Source of the DNA: Pseudolabrys sp. Root1462
GTDB lineage: Bacteria; Pseudomonadota; Alphaproteobacteria; Rhizobiales; Xanthobacteraceae
Direction of reading: 5' to 3'
Length of the DNA stretch: 64,000 nt
NCBI RefSeq assembly: GCF_001426945.1
Contig: NZ_LMFS01000001.1
Location: forward strand, 2,934,922-2,998,921
Under the pieces are notes generated by a model. That model was not told where the DNA came from, did no database searches, and worked only from the letters and a program-made list of their open reading frames with translations. Shown here piece by piece: positions 35,385 to 43,611 of the stretch. A program made the translations under genes and the position numbers. How positions within the stretch are numbered: the stretch's first letter is position 1; each line of letters opens with the position of its first letter.

Positions 35385-36589
35385 AGCGCTTCTAGTAGTC
35401 GCTTTTTTCCCTCAATACCAGCGTAAATCGGCAAAATTTCCGTTCCTTTTTTGCTCAAGGGCTTGAGCTTCGCGCGGACTGTAATCTCTGCCCGCGGGCT
35501 GATGGCGAGCAGACAGGCTGAGATATCGGAACGGCCGACGATGTCCGCCGAAGGAATAATCGCCGTGGTGGTTCCCGGCACGCGGAGCCCCTGTTTCTGA
35601 GGGCTGTCGTCAACAAAAAGCGAGATGTAAGGATGCAACCCGAGGGCACTCAGAAACATGATCGACTGATGGCCCATGCCGATCAGCGCGACCTTTCCTT
35701 TAGCCGCCAGCGAAGCCACGCGCGACCGGTAGGCCTCGCGACGGGACGCGAACGACGTGCGATAGCGCTTGAAGACTTCTCTATCTTCCGGCGAAGCCGT
35801 GCCGAGCGGCTCGACTTCGCCGCGTCTGAGGATCAAAACCAAGGCGTCCTCGAGTTGGCCTTCGAACCGGTGAAAGCGCTCGACGCGAAGGCCGGCTTGT
35901 GCCGCCAACGCCTTCGCCGTTCTCTCGACGAAATACGAGATGTGCTCTTCCCACAGGAAGCAGTAGTCGAGCGCGCGAAGGAACTTTTCGCTATCCGGCA
36001 CTTCGATGAGCAGCACGCCATTCGGCTCGAGCAACTGCGTCAGCGCCGCAAGACTAGCAACCGGCTCGTGACTGTGCTCGATGAGATAGCGGCACACGAC
36101 AATATCGGCCAGTGACGACGTTGCCTGCCCAATGAACTCCGGCCGCAGCCGCGCCTGCATGGTCTCAAGGTAAGGATAGCCGACGCCTCCAACGCCCGGC
36201 GCAGCATCGCCGATCAGATTCAACCTCTCGACTTCGCAACCGAGGTTCTGTAACCGTGCGAGCAGCGGCTCATCGAAAGGACCGACACCAAGCGCGGTTT
36301 TCGGAGTGTTGCGGTCCGAACGCAACATGAGCGTCTGGGCCACCTTGTCGAGATGGCCTTCAGGCTCATTGTACCGGATCCAAGGAAGGCGCGGTACGAT
36401 GGCATCCACCGGTGCGACCTCGACAGCCTGCACCAGCCCGCAAGATGGACAATCGCTGACCGATAATTTATGTGTCGGGGTCACCGCGTTACGGTCGGTG
36501 AACCGATTGCAGAGTGGCAGATCGCCCAGGTCAAGAGTCGGCGCTGTGAGTGGATGGTGGCAAGAAACGCAGGCCTTGACGATGTCCAT
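35381..36589 (-). CDS. Methyltransferase-like protein with N-terminal zinc finger and altered SAM loop
   Basis: A 402-residue protein from the ATG at 36589, with AAAGGG upstream. The frame stays open to 36772, but that would overlap the divergent glycosyltransferase start. N-terminal cysteines (CVSCHHPL, CPSCG) and the overall layout resemble the C-methyltransferase at 32784. The central domain's motif I, however, reads ALGVGPFDEPLLAR, lacking the usual GxGxG or GSNDG pattern. IVVCRYLIEHSHEP and LLIEVPDSEKF are retained. The C-terminal part (VALIGMGHQSIMFLSALG, FVDDSPQKQG) is a Rossmann-like domain as in the family. It could be an enzyme with a different cofactor use or a non-catalytic relative. 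Confidence 0.72.
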   Translation of the reverse strand: MDIVKACVSCHHPLTAPTLDLGDLPLCNRFTDRNAVTPTHKLSVSDCPSCGLVQAVEVAPVDAIVPRLPWIRYNEPEGHLDKVAQTLMLRSDRNTPKTALGVGPFDEPLLARLQNLGCEVERLNLIGDAAPGVGGVGYPYLETMQARLRPEFIGQATSSLADIVVCRYLIEHSHEPVASLAALTQLLEPNGVLLIEVPDSEKFLRALDYCFLWEEHISYFVERTAKALAAQAGLRVERFHRFEGQLEDALVLILRRGEVEPLGTASPEDREVFKRYRTSFASRREAYRSRVASLAAKGKVALIGMGHQSIMFLSALGLHPYISLFVDDSPQKQGLRVPGTTTAIIPSADIVGRSDISACLLAISPRAEITVRAKLKPLSKKGTEILPIYAGIEGKKRLLEAL

Positions 36590-36770
36590 CGGCAGCCCTT
36601 TCTGAGCGATGCCAGTTTTTTGCATCCATCGTCGACAAAAGCCAGCCGCGAATGCGACCGGCGCCATCGAGCGGCGCTCCTGATACACGGCGATCAGCAG
36701 GCTCTTTGGGCTCACCGGCCCTATCGGCAAACGGCCCCGGCGCGGTAACAAAGGACAGTCTCCGGACACC

Positions 36771-37865
36771 ATGAACGCCCCGAGAACATCCGGCTATGCG
36801 GTAAATCTGTCAGCGGCCTCGCGCCCGACCGTCGCGCTTGTCGTGCCCAACTACAACCACGGCCGCTATTTGGCCGAGTCGCTGGGAAGCATCGCCGCTC
36901 AGACGCTTCAGCCCGACGAAGTCCTGATCATCGATGATGCTTCGACCGACGACAGCTGTGAGGTGATCGCTGAGTTCACCAGACTTCGTCCGTCATGGCG
37001 GGTCCTCGCTCGACAGGAACGAATGGGCGTCATCCGAGGGCAGAACGAAGCGCTCGAACTTACATCCGCCAGCTGGATCGGCTTTCTCGGCGCCGACGAT
37101 ATTCTGCATCAGGCCTACCTTGAAAAGGCCGTTGCGGCAGCTTCGACGCTTCCCGCGGATGCCAACCTCGTCTGCGCCTGCGTCAAGTTGATCGGCGTCA
37201 CCGGAACCGACGTGTTGCGACCAGCCATCCTGCCCTCACTCGTCAGCCAATATATTCCGCCTGCAGCATTCCGCGCTTGTCTGGAAACCGGCGATAATTT
37301 CTTCGCAGGCACCGCAACCCTCTATCGGCGTCAGGCACTCGCCGATGTCGGTGGCTTCGAAGCCGAATTGGGTTCTGTCGCCGACGGCTTGCTCGGGCGT
37401 CAATTTGCCGCACGCGGCGGCTTTTATTTTATCGCTGAGGCGCTGGGTTATTGGCGCCTGCATGACACAAACTACTCCAGCACAAGTGTTACGAACGCCC
37501 GAGAACTGGACCGGCTGATCGCGAACACGCGTAAGGCTGTGATGACAGAACAGCCCGGCGTGTTTCCGGCCCATTACGCGGACATGCTTGAACGCCGCCT
37601 GCGCTTTGGCGGCGGTCGCCTATTGATCAGTAACAATAACCTTGCGCCAAATGAGCGGGCCCAGCGCGTCGCGGAAATCTGCCGGCTGGCGCCCTGGGAG
37701 CGCCGATTGCTCGCATTCGCATTGTCATTCGGCTATTTTGGGGACGCTGCCGCGATCGTCTGGCTCACGGTCCGCTTGCGCCCAATGTCGGTTCCGAAAT
37801 ACATGCGTCAATGGTGGGCCCGCCGCGCCATCGTCGCGACCGAAAGCCCGGGGAAAGCGACTTGA
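36771..37865 (+). CDS. Glycosyltransferase family 2 protein
   Basis: A 364-residue GT-A glycosyltransferase. VALVVPNYNHGRYLAESLGS begins the fold, DDASTDDS follows, and the metal-binding DxD-like motif is in FLGADDILH. The C-terminal part contains the acceptor loop GGFEAELGSVADGLLG and YWRLHDTNYS. It would add one sugar to the growing glycan on the cytoplasmic face of the inner membrane. It is divergent from the 35381 gene, with a 181-base intergenic region that could hold both promoters. The TIGR04372-type gene begins at its stop codon (TTGA overlap). Confidence 0.9.
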   Translation: MNAPRTSGYAVNLSAASRPTVALVVPNYNHGRYLAESLGSIAAQTLQPDEVLIIDDASTDDSCEVIAEFTRLRPSWRVLARQERMGVIRGQNEALELTSASWIGFLGADDILHQAYLEKAVAAASTLPADANLVCACVKLIGVTGTDVLRPAILPSLVSQYIPPAAFRACLETGDNFFAGTATLYRRQALADVGGFEAELGSVADGLLGRQFAARGGFYFIAEALGYWRLHDTNYSSTSVTNARELDRLIANTRKAVMTEQPGVFPAHYADMLERRLRFGGGRLLISNNNLAPNERAQRVAEICRLAPWERRLLAFALSFGYFGDAAAIVWLTVRLRPMSVPKYMRQWWARRAIVATESPGKAT

Positions 37866-39982
37866 CACAATTTGGTCCTCGCGGGCTTGGGAATATCCGT
37901 CAGGCACTCGGCGCATCCCGAGGCGCAACCGCGCCGCATGATGCTCGATCGCGCCAGAAGCGCGGCGTTTCTCGCACGCAGGTCAAACGCTCGAGCCGAG
38001 CTTCAGCGGGCTCGATCATCGTACCTTACCTGATTGCGCTGATTCTGAAATTCTGGGTAAGACGCCGCAAATCCGTGAGGCGGCTGTTCGCTTATCTGGC
38101 AGGACCCACAAATTCAATATTGCGGGCGCCTTCTCGCGGCGGTCGCATCATGGCTATGCTAAGCCGCCGCAGTGCCGGAAACCCGGACAGCCTCCTTACC
38201 AGATGTCAGCTGACCCTCGTCAAACTTGCGCTGGGCGCCGCCGTACAGATCAATCTGGGGGCGGGCGACAAGGAAGCGGCTCTAACGGCCGCTCGCCTTT
38301 CGAACCTAATCTTCCGCCGCGACATTCGTCACCGCGAGGGAATCGTCTCGCTGCTGTATTTTCAAACGCTTTTGCTCTGCGCCTGGCACAGCCGAATTGC
38401 ACGCGAATGCCGCACGCGTGAAAGTATCGACAGCTATCTGTTAAATCTCATTTTCGGAACGGCACACCTTTATCTCCTCAATCAATCCCTAGCTTTGCAT
38501 TTTCTCGGGCGAGCGGTCGAACAATCGGGCAGCCAGAGCAGCTCCGCTCTGCGCATGCTTGGCTGCGCGCATCTGATCGCCGACGATACGGCAAGCGCCG
38601 TCGAATGCTTTCGCCGCGCCACTAAAGCCGACCCACAAAGTGTCATGGCTCATCAGAATTACGCTGCCCGCTACGACACCACCACCTACTCGCCGCCGAC
38701 CTGGGAGCTGGCCGATGCAGGCCGGCTCACCGTCTACGACAACCTCGTTCGGCTCGGCGAAGAGTTCTACCGTCTGGGCTGTATAGAACCGATGCTGCGA
38801 TTCTATGGGCGAGCACTTGCCTGGCAGGACAAGCTTCACACACTCTATCCGCTGCCTTCCGAGTTGAAGTCCCGCATCGCCGCCGCCACCCCCCATTTCG
38901 ATGCTGCACTTCCGACACGCCTTCTCGGCTATGAATGGGTGACCCAGATCGGGCACATTGGCTTTCTCGATCATTATCTGCGCGTCGCGCTGCTGTACCG
39001 GCCTCGCGCGAATTTTGTGCTTTTGGCCCCTAGCGATAAAGTAGTCAATGCGCCGATGCTGGATTACTGGCGCGACCATTTCTGCATCATCGAGGACCAC
39101 AAACTCGTCAATGATCTGCTCCCGTACCAGCGCATGATTGGCGATCAGTTCATCGCCGCGCGCGGCATCCAATCCGGCGTCGTGCCGTGGTCAGAGCTTG
39201 CCGCGCAGGCACAATGGCAATGGGCCAAGGAACGGCGAGCGCCCTTGATCGTGCTGAGCGACGACGATCGCCGTCACGGCGCGGCGGCACTCCGCCACGT
39301 CGGCATCGGCCCCCATGATTGGTACGTCAGCATTCACGTCCGAGAAGGCGGCTATTACGGCGACGGCCAGGGAACGGTCGCGGAGCATCGTTCTGCGAAC
39401 ATCGACGACTACAAGGCAGCCATCGAGGAGATCACTAGCCAAGGCGGCTGGGTTATCCGCCTTGGCGACAGCAGCATGACCAGGCTGCCTCCCATGCCAC
39501 AAGTCCTCGATTATGCCCACAGCAGGATCAAATCGTCGCGGCTGGACGTATTCCTGTTCGCAACGAGCCGGTTCGTGATCGGCACGACCTCCGGGCCGAC
39601 AAATGCCGCGCAGGCATTCGGAACCCCGATGTTGATAACCAATGCCGTCTCGAACGATAGCCAGCCTTGGACCCCAAACACCACCTTCATTCTCAAGCGA
39701 ATTTATGACAAACGGCATAGACGGTATCTCAGACTCGACGAGGTTTACCGTGAGCCCATCCGGGCCGCATTAATCAATAATGAGCTGCTGCGACGCCACA
39801 ACCTAGAAGCGCATCCCAATACGGCCGAGGAAATTCGAGCGGGGACGAAAGAAATGCTTGACGGCAAACAATCGGCTTTATGTGAAGCAGACGAACTGCG
39901 GCACTATCGTAGTGCAATTATCGCAACGCCCTATCTTTTCGGCGCCGCCAAACCGGCAAAGGTTTTTCTCACCAATGTTTGA
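37862..39982 (+). CDS. TIGR04372-type glycosyltransferase (second copy)
   Basis: A 706-residue protein. A TTG at 37862 overlaps the preceding stop and follows GGGGAAAG. The open frame extends back to 37811 inside the GT2 gene, and later starts (for example ATG at 38149) cannot be excluded. An N-terminal hydrophobic helix (YLIALILKF) and TPR-like helices are followed by the family core: HDWYVSIHVREGGYYGDG, SQGGWVIRLGDSSMTRLPPM, VLDYAHSRIKSS, RFVIGTTSGPTNAAQAFG. It is a paralogue of 30714-32714. It is probably a glycosyltransferase of the exported glycan. Confidence 0.82.
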   Translation: MTQFGPRGLGNIRQALGASRGATAPHDARSRQKRGVSRTQVKRSSRASAGSIIVPYLIALILKFWVRRRKSVRRLFAYLAGPTNSILRAPSRGGRIMAMLSRRSAGNPDSLLTRCQLTLVKLALGAAVQINLGAGDKEAALTAARLSNLIFRRDIRHREGIVSLLYFQTLLLCAWHSRIARECRTRESIDSYLLNLIFGTAHLYLLNQSLALHFLGRAVEQSGSQSSSALRMLGCAHLIADDTASAVECFRRATKADPQSVMAHQNYAARYDTTTYSPPTWELADAGRLTVYDNLVRLGEEFYRLGCIEPMLRFYGRALAWQDKLHTLYPLPSELKSRIAAATPHFDAALPTRLLGYEWVTQIGHIGFLDHYLRVALLYRPRANFVLLAPSDKVVNAPMLDYWRDHFCIIEDHKLVNDLLPYQRMIGDQFIAARGIQSGVVPWSELAAQAQWQWAKERRAPLIVLSDDDRRHGAAALRHVGIGPHDWYVSIHVREGGYYGDGQGTVAEHRSANIDDYKAAIEEITSQGGWVIRLGDSSMTRLPPMPQVLDYAHSRIKSSRLDVFLFATSRFVIGTTSGPTNAAQAFGTPMLITNAVSNDSQPWTPNTTFILKRIYDKRHRRYLRLDEVYREPIRAALINNELLRRHNLEAHPNTAEEIRAGTKEMLDGKQSALCEADELRHYRSAIIATPYLFGAAKPAKVFLTNV

Positions 39983-40122
39983 AGTGCCTTTTCCATTTTT
40001 TGAATCTAAATAGCGCTTTGCTGAGACGACAAGCATGGTTAACATTCCGGCAGTAGCAGCCCCCTAAAATTGAGTTTCGCTGCTTCAGGCAAGAACCGCA
40101 GATAACTGAATAAGACGAACTC

Positions 40123-41058
40123 ATGGAAAGACCAATTTCGCTCGAGCGAGTACTGAGGCGCTATGCTGATATATGGCACAGGAAGGCCGACGGTTATCGA
40201 AACGCCTACGAGACGGCGTGCGCCGAGACTGCGATACACCGTGACGGAAGAGATAGAATTCTAAGATCACTGCGAAACTTTGAGCAAGCCAAGAAAACTG
40301 TTCCGGCCGGCCTTCGTGGACGACAGCTTTGCTTTCTTCACATTGGAAAAACTGCCGGCACGTCGGTGCAACATGCACTACTTGAATTGTATCACGAAGC
40401 CGCGGTCTTCCACGAATCGCTGCCAAACTTTGATTTGGTCACGCCAGAGGAGCTTGCGATAAACAACCTCGTCTTGGGTCATTTCATGTTTCAACATGTT
40501 GCAAAAATGCCAATCCATCGTTTTCTAATGACGTTTCTTCGCGAGCCGATAGAGCGAGTTGTTTCAAATTACTACTTTCTAAGGAGCGGCTCGCCAATAT
40601 CTACTTATAGCAAAATTGCAATTGAAGCGGCGAATGACCTTTCGTTGCTTCAATTTCTTTCGTGCGACAACCCGGCAGTCAGAATGATCTCTGAGAACTT
40701 TCAGGCTAAAGCCCTCGCATATGACATTCGTCCTGAATTTGATAGCAAAATAGACGACCTCCAAGCGACAGCGGAAAGGAACCTTTCAACATTTGATTTT
40801 GTGGGTATCGTGGAACGATTTGATGACAGTATCGCAGCGCTTTCGACAATCCTTGAGGCTGAGATCAAAATTAAAAGGCTTAATGTAAACCAGAGACGCG
40901 AGCACGCACCAACAATTTCGGCAGAGGAACTTGAGCTCGCTCGAAAGTTGAACGCCATCGACATCGCTGTCTATTCAAAAGCTAGAGGCGCCTTTCAAGA
41001 GAAATTTCACGGAATTCTTGGAAACGCTAAGAATGAAGATCGTTATTTTTTCGGGTAA
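40123..41058 (+). CDS. Sulfotransferase family protein (PAPS-dependent type)
   Basis: A 311-residue protein. LCFLHIGKTAGTSVQHALLEL (about 70-90) matches the PAPS 5'-phosphosulfate loop of carbohydrate sulfotransferases, and TFLREPIERVVSNYYFLR (137-154) matches the 3'-phosphate-binding segment. It would add sulfate from PAPS to a sugar, making a sulfated glycan or lipid. The gene is visibly AT-richer than the upstream genes and is separated from them by about 140 bases, suggesting recent transfer. PAPS-synthesis genes are not seen in the window. Confidence 0.8.
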   Translation: MERPISLERVLRRYADIWHRKADGYRNAYETACAETAIHRDGRDRILRSLRNFEQAKKTVPAGLRGRQLCFLHIGKTAGTSVQHALLELYHEAAVFHESLPNFDLVTPEELAINNLVLGHFMFQHVAKMPIHRFLMTFLREPIERVVSNYYFLRSGSPISTYSKIAIEAANDLSLLQFLSCDNPAVRMISENFQAKALAYDIRPEFDSKIDDLQATAERNLSTFDFVGIVERFDDSIAALSTILEAEIKIKRLNVNQRREHAPTISAEELELARKLNAIDIAVYSKARGAFQEKFHGILGNAKNEDRYFFG

Positions 41059-41213
41059 CAGCGGGTTAGAAGCAATCAAATAGCGCAAGCTTGACCGAGA
41101 TGCCCCTCCGCAACAGCGAGCATATTTCACGCGTGGCCCACGCAAGATTAGATCAAGCGCGACGCCTTAGACACTCGACTGTAAGAATGCATGGATAGAG
41201 GCAAGACACCGAA

Positions 41214-42245
41214 GTGATTTATAGCGACAACACAAAAGATCGCGATGAGCCTCAATTTTCAACCGAGCATCGTTATCTATGGGTAATTGGAGTTGGCTTT
41301 ATCCTAATCGCGACTGTGTTGACTGCGATAAGCCTCATTTATCAATCATCCTTAACGGCAATCTCTCGTGACGATGACGCAGATTGGTATCGCGACTACA
41401 GCGGTCGGGGAACCCCAGAGATCAATGATCAGGATTTCTTCTATCAAAAGATCGGGCCATCGATAGACCAAGCTAGATTGGCCGACATTATCATTCTAGG
41501 ACCTTCATTCACTGCGCATGCATTTGATCCTAGTCTCCTTCACGATTTCGCAATTGATAATCGACTTCGAATATACAACATGTCTTTTATCGGAATTCGA
41601 GGGGGGGAGTTCTCTAGGCTGATAGCTGAACGTTGGTCACTTCGGCCGCGCCTCTGGATCATAAATGTTGACGACCAGCTTGTTCACTTCTTTAGTGATT
41701 CAACCGAGCTTACGATTGGACCGAGCAGGATTTCAATCCCGACTCTTGGCGAGAGCAGAATAGAAGCGTTTGTTAAGGTCGTCGGTCGCACTCTCCGCTG
41801 GCGCGCGAGGGATTGGCTTGAGGGCCCGCTTAGCGTGGGCGATATGTATCGTAGCGCTTCCAGCGGCGATATGAGCTATGATGCCTTCCCTTATCATTTG
41901 GCGGAGAACAATAGCCCACTCCACGTATTGAGGGATCAAAACTGTCACACTTCTCTTAAGGTTGTATCTGCTGGCCAGGAGATGCTTAAGTCTTTGGGAG
42001 GAAGAGCAGTATTTATACTTGTTCCGCACAGTCAGTATTGCCCTCAACAGGCGCGCGAATTGGCCCAAGCGCTTCACGTACCGCTAATTCTTTCCGATCC
42101 GGACGGATATACATCACCCGATGGGGGAGGACATCTAGATAAGCGAAGCGCAAAAATTTTTACAGCAGCCGTGCTCCATCGACTCCAGCACACAGCGTTA
42201 TTTTCGCAATTGTTCGACACGACTGAAGGCGGAGAGACCAAATGA
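41214..42245 (+). CDS. SGNH-like membrane-anchored protein (paralogue of 22245-23318)
   Basis: A 343-residue protein with one N-terminal membrane helix (about 21-43) and the same conserved core as the protein at 22245: DWYRDYSGRGTPEI, IIILGPSFTAHAFD (S98), NMSFIGIRGGEFS, LWIINVDDQ, PHSQYCPQQARELAQAL and DGGGHLDKRSA (D303, H307). No MBOAT gene is adjacent, so it may share the MBOAT at 23327 or act alone. The start is a GTG at 41214 with only a weak upstream GAGG. Base composition is AT-rich compared with its paralogue. The IS element begins 61 bases downstream. Confidence 0.75.
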   Translation: MIYSDNTKDRDEPQFSTEHRYLWVIGVGFILIATVLTAISLIYQSSLTAISRDDDADWYRDYSGRGTPEINDQDFFYQKIGPSIDQARLADIIILGPSFTAHAFDPSLLHDFAIDNRLRIYNMSFIGIRGGEFSRLIAERWSLRPRLWIINVDDQLVHFFSDSTELTIGPSRISIPTLGESRIEAFVKVVGRTLRWRARDWLEGPLSVGDMYRSASSGDMSYDAFPYHLAENNSPLHVLRDQNCHTSLKVVSAGQEMLKSLGGRAVFILVPHSQYCPQQARELAQALHVPLILSDPDGYTSPDGGGHLDKRSAKIFTAAVLHRLQHTALFSQLFDTTEGGETK

Positions 42246-42352
42246 TCTGCGGCTATGGGTCCCTTCTTTCATTCAGTTGAAAACAGAGTCCGAACATCAT
42301 TTGCTCTGAGACCGAACTTTGGATCGCCGGAGGCTAGATTCTTCCGGCTTTT

Positions 42353-43156
42353 TCACGATAGCGGGCTGGTGGCGCCAACGTGATGCATCAATGTAATCGG
42401 TGGCTTTTGGCCGATGGCGCCGTGTAGGCGCTCTTCGTTGTAGTACTTGCGCCAATATTCCAACTTTCTCTGGGCGTCTGCAAGGCTCAGGAGCCAATGA
42501 GTATTCAGACATTCAGCGCGGAAGCGTCCTTTGAATGCTTCGATAAATGCGTTGTCTGTCGGCTTGCCGGGCCTGGGGAAGTCAAGCGTGACCCCGCGTT
42601 GGTATGCCCACTGATCCAGATCGCGAGACACGAACTCAGTGCCTTGATCGACAGGGATCGTTGCCGGCAGCCCGATTTGTCGGCCAACCCTTTCCAGCAC
42701 CTCGACAACATCGGCGCCACGGAGTGTGAAACCCGGCTCCAACGCAGGTGAGGAAAGTGTGAACGTATCGACGATGGTGAGAGCGTGGAGCTTGCGGCCG
42801 GTGGCGAGCTGATCGTGGACGAAATCCTTCGCCCAGGTTGCGTTTGATCGCATCGCCGGCCGACGGTCATCGCGTAGCTTGGCCTTGACCCGACGCTTCG
42901 GCGTATTGTTGCGTAATTGTGGGCCCAATTCGCGGTAGATGCGCCGCGTCTTGTTTTGGCCGAGGCGGCAACCCTCACACCGAAGCAGAACATGAATCCG
43001 CCGGTAGTCGTAGCGCACCCGCATCTGGCAAATCTCTCTGATCCGCTGTTCAAGGTGGGCCTGTCCGGGGCGACGGGACTTGTAGTGATAGGTCGAGGTG
43101 TCGACTACGAACGCGCGACACGCCCTGCGGACCGACACGTTCCATTCGCCCCGCAT
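42353..43156 (-). CDS. IS3-family transposase OrfB
   Basis: A 267-residue DDE transposase. The HTH_21-like region YDYRRIHVLLRCEG precedes the rve integrase core, with catalytic aspartates in IVDTFT and VDQGTEF and the glutamate in NAFIEAFKGRFRAECLN, and then WRKYYNEERLHGAIG. In this family OrfB is made as a programmed-frameshift fusion with OrfA. Because OrfA is broken here, the element is probably immobile by itself. Confidence 0.92.
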   Translation of the reverse strand: MRGEWNVSVRRACRAFVVDTSTYHYKSRRPGQAHLEQRIREICQMRVRYDYRRIHVLLRCEGCRLGQNKTRRIYRELGPQLRNNTPKRRVKAKLRDDRRPAMRSNATWAKDFVHDQLATGRKLHALTIVDTFTLSSPALEPGFTLRGADVVEVLERVGRQIGLPATIPVDQGTEFVSRDLDQWAYQRGVTLDFPRPGKPTDNAFIEAFKGRFRAECLNTHWLLSLADAQRKLEYWRKYYNEERLHGAIGQKPPITLMHHVGATSPLS

Positions 43157-43188
43157 CTCATCAACCAGCTTTCACTTCCGGACAGGTT

Positions 43189-43445
43189 TCAGAGTTTTCG
43201 GCGAATGGCATCCTGCAGCGTCTACTTGTCCAGCGACAGGTTGGCGACGATCTGCTTCAGTTTGCTGTTCTCGTCCTCGGCCTGCTTCAGCCACCGCGTC
43301 TCGCTCGGCAGCCGTCCGTCGTATTTTTTCTTTCAAGTAGGTCGCTGATCCCGGCCTAGCGGCAGACATCGGCCACTGGCATGCCGTCGGCGCTTCGCTT
43401 GAGAATAAAGGCCTTCTGGGCTTCCGGAAACCGCGATGGCTTCAT
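43189..43445 (-). pseudogene. IS3-family transposase OrfA, broken
   Basis: Starting at the ATG at 43445 the product reads MKPSRFPEAQKAFIL..., a typical IS407-group OrfA helix-turn-helix start. A TAG stop then appears after ADVCR, the frame shifts near the DGCRA segment, and a second TAG follows the LDK of a leucine-zipper-like region. The 257-base length is not a multiple of three, confirming at least one frameshift. The element is therefore a fossil. Confidence 0.85.
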
Positions 43446-43611
43446 GGCGCTGCGCCCCTCCCAGCCGGGAAATCGGCGCCGAAGACACTAGCCAAAAACG
43501 ATCCAGTTTTGCGGGCTCAGATCATGAGCGTCGCTCCAGATCGAACTGGCTGGAACGGTCCAATCACATGACCCACAGAAAAGAACAGGCAAAATTCAGA
43601 AATGATCCAAC

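Larger units (their letters stand above)
42307..43519 (-). mobile_element. IS3-family (IS407-like group) insertion sequence, decayed
   Basis: A 1213-bp element bounded by imperfect terminal inverted repeats of about 41 bases. The left end starts TGAGACCG at 42307, and the right end on the minus strand starts TGAGCCCG at 43519. Both continue through TGGATCG, GGCTAG and TCTTC. It holds a transposase orfB (intact frame) and a broken orfA on the minus strand. The four bases flanking each side (GCTC on the left, GATC on the right) are not an exact duplication, so the insertion is old or the ends have been altered. It sits between the SGNH-like gene and the flippase gene. Confidence 0.85.
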
